Assembly (NCBI GenBank): GCA_002342985.1
Contig: DDRC01000072.1
Span: 20,098-34,295 of the forward strand
Direction of reading: 5' to 3'
DNA length: 14,198 nt
Source: Flavobacteriales bacterium UBA2426
GTDB lineage: Bacteria > Bacteroidota > Bacteroidia > Flavobacteriales_F > PHOS-HE28
The position numbers and the translations under genes are program-made. Each line of letters opens with the position of its first letter. Position 1 is the stretch's first letter. The notes under the pieces were generated by a model that made no database searches, was not told the DNA's origin, and saw only the letters and a list, made by a program, of their open reading frames with translations. This document shows positions 6,940 through 14,198 of the stretch, piece by piece.

Positions 6940-8142
6940 TCAGCGCCGGCGCAACCGCGCCACGTAAAAGCCGTCGGTGTCATTTTGCGCGGGCAGGATG
7001 AGCAGGCCGGTGCCGTCCCAAATGCATCCGAAACGCGCGGCCGGCTCCTGCACGACAAAGTCCGGGTTTTCCGCAAGAAACTGCTCCACGACGCCGGTGT
7101 TTTCCGTGTGCGCCAACGAGCAGGTCGCATAGATCAGGTGCCCGCCGGGCCGGACCAAGCGGGCATATTGGCCAAGGAGGGCGTGCTGGCGGGAGGCCTG
7201 CAGGGCGAGCGTGGCCGGGGAAGTGCTCCATTTCAAATGCGGGGAGCGTCGCCAGGTGCCGGAGCCGCTGCAGGGCGCGTCCACCAGCACGCCGTCGTAG
7301 GACTCGGTGGGTTGCGTCGTAAGGATGCGCAGTTGGCCGAGTCCGGCCCGGTCCGCGCGCCGGCCGAGCTCGGCCAAGGCGGCGGGCCGGATATCGTGGG
7401 CATCCACGCGGGCGTCCGGACCGAGCATCCGGGCCAGTTGGAGTGTTTTGCCGCCGGCGCCGGCGCAGGCATCCAACCAATGGTCGGCGGTGGAGAGCCC
7501 GGCGCTCTCAAGGATGAGCTGCGAGCCGAGGTCTTGGATTTCAAAGCGTCCCTCGGCATAGGCCGTGGTCTTGGTGACATCGGCTTCGGTCTGCAGTTCC
7601 CAAGCGGTTGGCAACGGACCGGAGGCACGCCATGTCCAGCCGTGTTGGGCGAACTCGGCCGCGACCGTTTCCGGCTGGTCGGTCTGGAGACGCAGCCAAA
7701 GCGGGGCCCGGCGGTGCAACGCATCGATTTCGTCATCAGCCAACACGGCCGGGCATTCCGCCTGCACCCAATCGGGAAGCAGTGCGGCGGTGCTGCACTG
7801 CAGGTGGGCGGCCTTTCCCGCCACGCTGTCGGGGCAAGGCGGCCATGCGGAATTCAGCGCGGCGCGGTAAGCGATCGTGGCCGGAGTCTCCGCGGCCAAC
7901 CAAGCGGTGACATCGGCGGCGCGCTCGGGATCGCTTTGCAGCAGCGGCTCAATCCAGGGCAGATAGCGTGAGACCGTGTATAGCAGCTCGCGGTAGAGCC
8001 GGCGGTCGCGGGAGCCGAAAGATCGTTCCCGCGCGAGCAATTGCTGCACCTGCCGGGGAAAGCCCGGATTTCCCCGCCACCGGGTGCGCAGGGCGGCGGC
8101 GAGTCGCAGGAAGGTCTGGCGCTGGCTGCCGGTCACGTTCAT
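6940..8142 (-). CDS. rsmB: RsmB-type 16S rRNA (cytosine-C5) methyltransferase
   Basis: 400-aa SAM-dependent methyltransferase of the RsmB/NOP2/Sun family, predicted to act on cytosine C5 in 16S rRNA. It has an N-terminal NusB-like helical domain (about residues 1-130), then the catalytic domain: FEIQDLGSQ (200-208), SAM motif I DACAGAGGKT (224-233), motif IV DAPCSGSGTWRR (288-299) with Cys291 as the release cysteine, and motif VI YATCS (338-342) with Cys341 as the nucleophile. The C-terminus DGFYVARLRRR is usual. The ATG at 8142-8140 lies 27 nt downstream of lptD. The family is certain; the exact target (C967 as in E. coli RsmB) is inferred, because paralogues such as RsmF share the catalytic core, although RsmF lacks the NusB-like part. 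Confidence 0.9.
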   Translation of the reverse strand: MNVTGSQRQTFLRLAAALRTRWRGNPGFPRQVQQLLARERSFGSRDRRLYRELLYTVSRYLPWIEPLLQSDPERAADVTAWLAAETPATIAYRAALNSAWPPCPDSVAGKAAHLQCSTAALLPDWVQAECPAVLADDEIDALHRRAPLWLRLQTDQPETVAAEFAQHGWTWRASGPLPTAWELQTEADVTKTTAYAEGRFEIQDLGSQLILESAGLSTADHWLDACAGAGGKTLQLARMLGPDARVDAHDIRPAALAELGRRADRAGLGQLRILTTQPTESYDGVLVDAPCSGSGTWRRSPHLKWSTSPATLALQASRQHALLGQYARLVRPGGHLIYATCSLAHTENTGVVEQFLAENPDFVVQEPAARFGCIWDGTGLLILPAQNDTDGFYVARLRRR

Positions 8143-8169
8143 GGCTGGACAGATACCCGCCGCACGGGG

Positions 8170-10317
8170 TCAGAAGCCCAGCACTTCCACACGCAGGCTG
8201 AGACCAAAGCTGCTTTCACGGCGGGGGCCGTCGTAGAAAGTCGCGAGATATTCAATGATCCAGGTGTTGTGCAGGTTTTGCCTGAGGCCGAAGGCCTGCT
8301 CGTTGAAGCGGCGCTGACGGGCATCGTAGTGAAACCGGGCGACGGTTTCGTAAGCTTCGTTGAGCCGCAGCCGCGGACTGACGACATACTCCTCGATCTG
8401 TCCGCGCAGATAATGGCTCGAGAAGCGGAGCGCCCAAGCGTCGCCGTCGCGGAGAGTCAGGCCGGTGTTGAACTCCTGCAAGGTGTGCTGCTGCGTGGAA
8501 AATGACTGGTAGAGTTCAAACTCCAGCCACGGGGCCGGAGTGAGATTGAGGCCGGCGTGGATCGAGGAGAGGCGGCGCTCGCCGGCGGGGCGATCGTCGA
8601 GCCGCAGGTCGGCGGCAAGATTGAAGGCAAGCAGATCGCGTGAACCATAAACGGCGTCGCGTGTTTGGAGGGTGTTGTCCACGCCGAGGCGGAGGGTGTG
8701 CATGGGGCCGAGATCATCGACATGGCGGATGTCACCGAGCCCCAGCGTCGGCAGGTAGGTCATGAACGTGCGCCGGTCGATGGGCGGGATAAAGGCGCGC
8801 CCGCGCTCCGCATTCGGCACGTAACGGTAGGAAAAGCGGGGGGTCACCAGATGGCGCAGGCCGTCGATCTTCCAAATCTCATTCTTGTAATCAAACACGG
8901 CGCTGCCGCGCAGCTCGCCATCGAGGCCGATTTCGCCGAGCGCGCGGGTGTAGTCGCCGCGCCCGCCGGTGCCCCGGGCATAGTGCGTGAGGCGTCCGCC
9001 GAGCACGGGAGCGAAGCTCAACCACGGGCGCGGCGCCAAGCTGCCTTGCACGGCGTAATATGCGTCAAAACGGTCGCTGCGTAGCGTCGGACCGCCGCCC
9101 GGGGGGCTTTCTTGCAAAGCGGCGAAGCTGCCCCGGAAGCGATGGTAGAGGCCGGGGGCGAGCGCCTGCGGCAGAAGCTCAAAGCTGATCTCCGGCAGGC
9201 GCTCCTGCACGCGGTGATAGGAGTTCGGCTGCACGCGCAGGAACAGCGAGCTGAACGCATTGGTCCCGGTGTGGATGGCCTCGAGGTAGCTGTCGGGTTC
9301 CTGAACCGCATAAAACTCCTGCGGCCGGAAATCGCGGAGGATCTCGGAGTCGCGCCAATAGTTGAGCTGGGCGGTGAGTTTTAACTGCTCGGTGAATTCC
9401 TGGGCGTGCCACCATTGCACATAGGCCCGCTGGGCCGGCACGGCGCGCCCGAGCACATCGGTGAACCGGTCACCGCGGTCGTTGATGAAGCCGGATTTAA
9501 GGTCGCCGTGGATGGTCCGGCCGGCGCGGTCGAGTTCGTAGTGGGCGGAAGGGCCCGCCATCAGGCCGCGTTTGGTGTAGAGCCCGAGCGAGGCTCCCAG
9601 CCGGGTGTCTTCGCTGAAAGGGAAATGCATGCCGGCTTCGCCAAACAGGCCGAGCGAGGAACGGTAGCCGGCGGAAAGCGACACATAGGAGATGAAGGGC
9701 AAATTGAGCCGATGGGAAACCCGCGGCAGGCTTATGGGCTGGATCGAGCCGACGCCCAGCCGTGCTTGGGTGGCGCTGATGCGGCCGTCGGCCTCGTAAG
9801 TGAGTTCGGCGGCCTTGAGCGTGGGTTGATAGGGTCCGGGCTCACGGATGGAGGCGGTTGCATCCGTGATCACGACCCGGTCCGGTGTGCCTCCGGCCGA
9901 GCGGCCGGAGAGGTAGTAAGGATGGGTGCCAAGCCGCGGGCGGGTGAGGGTAAAAGTGCGGTCGGTGCGCCGGTAAGTGATGTGGTCGGCAAGGATGCGC
10001 TGGGCACCGCGCGTGAACCGCACGGCACCGGTGGCGACGACAGATCCGGCGGTCGCCTGATAGCGGATTTCATCGGCCTCGATCAGCACTTCACCATCGG
10101 TGAAGCGCGCCTCGCCGGTCATGATCACCTCGCCGGTGCGATCATCGTAGCCGGTGGTCCGGGCCGACAGCTCCGAAGACGCCGCGCCGGCGGGCGCAGC
10201 CGCGAGCAGGGCTGGCGTGAGCAAAAACAGCAGTTTTAGGCAAAGGCGGATCAAGCAGCGCGCAGCAAAGGCCGGGGGCAAAGGGCAGGCAAGCTCCCAT
10301 GCGATGTGGTCTGGCAT
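8170..10317 (-). CDS. lptD: LPS-assembly outer-membrane protein LptD (OstA-like)
   Basis: 715 aa. LptD is the outer-membrane barrel that inserts lipopolysaccharide into the outer leaflet. After a signal peptide (LIRLCLKLLFLLTPALLAAA, cleavage probably near AGAA-SS) comes an LptA/OstA-like domain with repeated beta-strands (GEVIMTGEARFTDGEVLIEA, DEIRYQATAGSVVATGAVRF). A long beta-rich region follows, with alternating polar and aromatic residues, ending in the terminal Phe of VEVLGF that is typical of BAM substrates. I used the ATG at 10317-10315; a TTG at 10254-10252 would give a more compact signal peptide (MIRLCLKLLFLL). The frame is open to 12066, but that extension is antisense to ppc and not credible. 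The mature part contains no cysteine, unlike E. coli LptD. It heads the minus-strand block, divergent from ppc. LptD is the likeliest member of the OstA/LptD group given its size. Confidence 0.85.
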   Translation of the reverse strand: MPDHIAWELACPLPPAFAARCLIRLCLKLLFLLTPALLAAAPAGAASSELSARTTGYDDRTGEVIMTGEARFTDGEVLIEADEIRYQATAGSVVATGAVRFTRGAQRILADHITYRRTDRTFTLTRPRLGTHPYYLSGRSAGGTPDRVVITDATASIREPGPYQPTLKAAELTYEADGRISATQARLGVGSIQPISLPRVSHRLNLPFISYVSLSAGYRSSLGLFGEAGMHFPFSEDTRLGASLGLYTKRGLMAGPSAHYELDRAGRTIHGDLKSGFINDRGDRFTDVLGRAVPAQRAYVQWWHAQEFTEQLKLTAQLNYWRDSEILRDFRPQEFYAVQEPDSYLEAIHTGTNAFSSLFLRVQPNSYHRVQERLPEISFELLPQALAPGLYHRFRGSFAALQESPPGGGPTLRSDRFDAYYAVQGSLAPRPWLSFAPVLGGRLTHYARGTGGRGDYTRALGEIGLDGELRGSAVFDYKNEIWKIDGLRHLVTPRFSYRYVPNAERGRAFIPPIDRRTFMTYLPTLGLGDIRHVDDLGPMHTLRLGVDNTLQTRDAVYGSRDLLAFNLAADLRLDDRPAGERRLSSIHAGLNLTPAPWLEFELYQSFSTQQHTLQEFNTGLTLRDGDAWALRFSSHYLRGQIEEYVVSPRLRLNEAYETVARFHYDARQRRFNEQAFGLRQNLHNTWIIEYLATFYDGPRRESSFGLSLRVEVLGF

Positions 10318-10365
10318 ACTTTTCGCTTTCAGGCGCCGAATTCGCGCCGCAAGGTAGTCACGACC

Positions 10366-13122
10366 ATGGCAACACCAAATCCCAAGCGCACCGCCTCCGC
10401 CCTGAGCGAACTGGCGCGATTGCGCCATGCTGTGCGCGAGCTGGGCCAGGCGCTCGGGCAGGTAATCACGCGGTTGGAAGGAGTGGAGGCGTTTGAGACG
10501 GTGGAGCGGCTGCGCGGGCTGGCCAAGGCTACCCGGGCGGGGGACCCCGTCGCGGCCGGCAAACTGGCCGCGCAGGTGGCGCAGCTTACGCCCGCCGAGG
10601 CGCAGACGCAGGCGATGGCGTTCACGCTCTATTTTGAACTCGTCAATCTCGCCGAGGAGAATTTCCGGATCATGTTGCTGCGCCGCCGGCGCAACCAGCC
10701 GGATGGTCATGGCCGTCCGGCGCTGCGCGAATCCATCGAGGCTGCGGTGCAGCAGCTCAAGGCCCGGGGGGTAAAACCCGGGGCGATGCAAGCGCTGGTT
10801 GACCGTATGCGGATCGAGCTGGTCTTCACGGCCCATCCGACGGAATCGAAGCGACGCACGTTGCTCACCAAGCTCCAGCGACTGGCCGAGGTGCTGCGCC
10901 AGCGCACGCATCCCGAACTGGCGGCGGACCCGGCCATGCTTGATCCGGAGACAGTGGAGCGGGAGATCGTTTCGCTCTGGCTGACCGACCGCAGCCGCGT
11001 GGCCCGGCCCGAGGTCGAGGATGAGGCCCGCACGGGACTCTGGTATCACGACACCGTGCTGTATGCGACTCTGCCGCGCCTGCAGGCGGACTTGGAAGCA
11101 TCGCTGGCCCGGCATTATCCGGGGGTGAAGGCGCCCGGACGCTGGCTTACCTTTGGCTCGTGGATGGGCGGTGACCGGGATGGAAATCCCAATGTCACCG
11201 CCGCGGTCACTGCCGAGGTGCTGCGATTGCACCGCCGGTTGGCGATTGAAAAAATGCGGCTGGCGGCCCGCGACCTTGCCCGGTCGCTGACCGTGAGCGA
11301 CCGACGCGACAACGTGGTGCCGGCCTTGAAGCGGGGCCTGCGCGAAAAGCTGCACCTGACGCAGCATTTGGAAGACTTGCAGCGCCGATATCCGCACGAG
11401 CCCTACCGGTTGCTGCTGGGGGTGCTGCGGGAAAGACTGCGCCAAGCGGTGGAAGAAACCAGAGGCCCGGATTTTCTTGCCGCCGAAGGCAGGGCGGGGC
11501 CGGCATTCAGCGCCCAGACCGTGGCGGAAACTTTTGACGCGATTCACAACAGCCTGGCGGCCGGCCGCGGCGAGATGTTGGTGCGCGGTGAGCTGCGCGA
11601 CGCACGGCGGCAGATCGAGGTCTTTGGCCTGCACACCGCCCGGCTCGATTTGCGCCAGCACTCGGCGCTGCATGAGGAGGCGGTCGCCGCATTGCTGGAC
11701 CGCCGCGATTATCCCAAATTGCCCGAAGGCGAAAAAGTGGCGTTGTTGCTGGAGGCGACTCCGAAGCTTGCACCGCTGAGCGCCGAAGCGTTGCAGGCCC
11801 TGCCGGCGACAGCCCGGACCGTATTGGAGCCCTTGGCTTTGGTTTGTCGGGCGCAGGAACAGATCGGCCGGGAGGCGCTGGGGATTTATGTGATCAGCAT
11901 GACCGCGGCGGTGTCCGACCTGCTGGAGGCGGAGCTGCTCATGACCGCGACCCAAGCGGACCTGCCGGTGGCACCGTTGTTTGAAACGCTGGATGACCTG
12001 CGGCGGGCGCCGGCAATCCTGAAGGAGTATTTTTCCCTGCCGGGTAGGAAGCCGGCGCACCAGCATGTCATGTTGGGGTATTCCGACAGCAACAAGGACT
12101 GCGGCTACCTGACCGCGAACTGGGCCTTATATCAGGCGCAGGATGAAATCGCCCGGGTTGGCCGGACCGAGGGCGTGCGGATGACCCTGTTTCACGGCCG
12201 TGGCGGCAGCATCGCCCGCGGAGGCGGCCCCGCGGCAAAGGCCATCCTGGCCCAGCCGGTCGGCTTGGCCGACGGGGGCATCCGGGTGACCGAGCAGGGC
12301 GAGGTGTTGTCCACCCGCTATCATGATCCCGATCTGGCCCACCGTATTCTGGAGCAGATGGCCTATGGCGTCATGCTGGGTATCCATGCGACGGAAACTC
12401 CAGTGTCGTTGCCGGAGGATTGGTCCGCAGCGATGGAGACGATGGCGAAGGCCGGCTACGAGGCCTACGCGGCCCTCGTGCACAAGGATCCGGAGTTTCT
12501 CGAATTCTGGCGGCAGGCCACACCCATCGATGAGATCGGCAACCTGAAGCTGGGTTCGCGGCCAACGTATCGCCGGGCGACCACGAGCGTCGAGGATCTG
12601 CGGGCCATCCCGTGGGTCTTTTCGTGGATGCAGAGCCGGTTTAATTTTCCCGGCTGGTTTGGCCTTGGCAGCGGGTTGCAGGCGGTGCTGGCGCGCGGCG
12701 CGGCCGGCCGGCGATTGTTGCGCACGATGCACCGGGAGTGGACTTTTTTCCAGACTCTGATCGACAACGCACAATTGACCATGCGCAAGGCCGACATGGG
12801 CATCGCCACGCTCTATGCCGGACTCGTGCCGGAGGCCCGGATTCGCAAACGCATCCATGGGATCCTGCTGGATGAGTTTGCCCGCACCGAGCGCGCCATC
12901 CTCGCGATTACGGGCGAGCGCAAGTTGCTGGGGCGCGAGCCGGTCCTGCTGAAATCGGTGGAGCTGCGCAATCCCTACATCGACCCGCTGAACTACATCC
13001 AGGTCGAGATGCTGCGCCGGCTGCGCGGCGGCCGTTTGACGGAAGCAGAGACGGTGGAGGCGCGGGCGGTGGTGGAGCTGACGATCAGCGGCATCTCAGG
13101 CGGTTTGAAAAATACGGGCTAG
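10366..13122 (+). CDS. ppc: Phosphoenolpyruvate carboxylase
   Basis: 918-aa cytosolic enzyme that makes oxaloacetate from PEP and bicarbonate, replenishing the TCA cycle. The length is in the family range. Key blocks: FTAHPTESKRRTLL with catalytic His157, FGSWMGGDRDGNPNVTA, the active-site signature VMLGYSDSNKDCGYLTANWA with Lys577, the mobile loop FHGRGGSIARGGGP with Arg612, and the C-terminus GISGGLKNTG, whose final NTG is nearly invariant. The start is the ATG at 10366 (MATPNPKRTASALSEL), with a moderate Shine-Dalgarno AAGG at 10351; the open frame back to 10306 would overlap lptD and was not used. Only 48 nt separate it from the lptD start, so the two divergent promoters must overlap or lie inside coding sequence. 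glgB follows 24 nt after the stop, probably co-transcribed. Confidence 0.97.
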   Translation: MATPNPKRTASALSELARLRHAVRELGQALGQVITRLEGVEAFETVERLRGLAKATRAGDPVAAGKLAAQVAQLTPAEAQTQAMAFTLYFELVNLAEENFRIMLLRRRRNQPDGHGRPALRESIEAAVQQLKARGVKPGAMQALVDRMRIELVFTAHPTESKRRTLLTKLQRLAEVLRQRTHPELAADPAMLDPETVEREIVSLWLTDRSRVARPEVEDEARTGLWYHDTVLYATLPRLQADLEASLARHYPGVKAPGRWLTFGSWMGGDRDGNPNVTAAVTAEVLRLHRRLAIEKMRLAARDLARSLTVSDRRDNVVPALKRGLREKLHLTQHLEDLQRRYPHEPYRLLLGVLRERLRQAVEETRGPDFLAAEGRAGPAFSAQTVAETFDAIHNSLAAGRGEMLVRGELRDARRQIEVFGLHTARLDLRQHSALHEEAVAALLDRRDYPKLPEGEKVALLLEATPKLAPLSAEALQALPATARTVLEPLALVCRAQEQIGREALGIYVISMTAAVSDLLEAELLMTATQADLPVAPLFETLDDLRRAPAILKEYFSLPGRKPAHQHVMLGYSDSNKDCGYLTANWALYQAQDEIARVGRTEGVRMTLFHGRGGSIARGGGPAAKAILAQPVGLADGGIRVTEQGEVLSTRYHDPDLAHRILEQMAYGVMLGIHATETPVSLPEDWSAAMETMAKAGYEAYAALVHKDPEFLEFWRQATPIDEIGNLKLGSRPTYRRATTSVEDLRAIPWVFSWMQSRFNFPGWFGLGSGLQAVLARGAAGRRLLRTMHREWTFFQTLIDNAQLTMRKADMGIATLYAGLVPEARIRKRIHGILLDEFARTERAILAITGERKLLGREPVLLKSVELRNPYIDPLNYIQVEMLRRLRGGRLTEAETVEARAVVELTISGISGGLKNTG

Positions 13123-13146
13123 ACCCCGCCAACGCGCCCACCCACG

Positions 13147-14198
<1,052 letters not shown>

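Noticed and set aside
6100..7971. 623-codon plus-strand frame antisense to scpA and rsmB
   Set aside because: Both minus-strand genes have unmistakable catalytic or structural motifs; the plus frame has none and reflects codon bias on the opposite strand.
10318..12066. 583-codon N-terminal extension of the lptD frame on the minus strand
   Set aside because: It is exactly antisense to the certain ppc gene, is rich in Arg, Gln, His and Pro as expected for the shadow of a GC-rich gene, and would place the LptD signal peptide in the middle of the protein.

Overview
This is a GC-rich chromosomal segment that looks like ordinary housekeeping DNA from a Gram-negative bacterium. An LptD-type outer-membrane protein implies an LPS-bearing outer membrane. 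MenA implies menaquinone. PEP carboxylase followed by glycogen branching enzyme implies anaplerosis and glycogen storage. Several genes and junctions remind me of Verrucomicrobiota of the Opitutaceae type: scpA followed by a short conserved gene instead of scpB, a NosF/NosY-like ABC pair followed by a TPR-like protein, an acidic orphan protein, and frequent GTG/TTG starts with weak Shine-Dalgarno sequences. That taxonomic placement is inference from memory of family resemblance and was not tested.

Layout. (1) 1-832: the 3' half of ahcY (+), a strong rho-independent terminator, and tRNA-Ser(GCU) on the minus strand with its CCA encoded. (2) 892-1578: an acidic 228-aa protein of unknown function (-). 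(3) 1684-4352: a tightly coupled plus-strand operon of acylphosphatase, ABC ATPase, ABC-2 permease and a membrane-anchored TPR-like protein, with ATGA, ATGA and 11-nt overlaps. (4) 4353-4571: a less GC-rich gap with a post-operon hairpin and a possible 56-codon ORF. (5) 4572-5474: menA from a TTG start, converging with trxA only 4 nt away. (6) 10317 down to 5479: a minus-strand block lptD, rsmB-type methyltransferase, scpA, 82-aa protein, trxA, with gaps of 27, 42, -4 and 70 nt. (7) 10366-14198: ppc and the 5' half of glgB (+), divergent from lptD with only 48 nt between the start codons.

Functions. The lptD block combines envelope biogenesis, rRNA modification, chromosome condensation and redox, which is a typical housekeeping mix rather than one pathway. 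ppc-glgB pairs oxaloacetate supply with glycogen branching. The ABC-2 cassette is the only unit that looks like a dedicated machine of unknown substrate.

I found no mobile element, CRISPR array, phage gene, toxin-antitoxin pair or defence system. The items most worth a second look are the uncharacterised conserved-looking proteins (228 aa, 82 aa, the TPR-like protein), the small hydrophobic ORF before menA, a cysteine-free mature LptD, and an exact 21-nt repeat shared by two unrelated genes.
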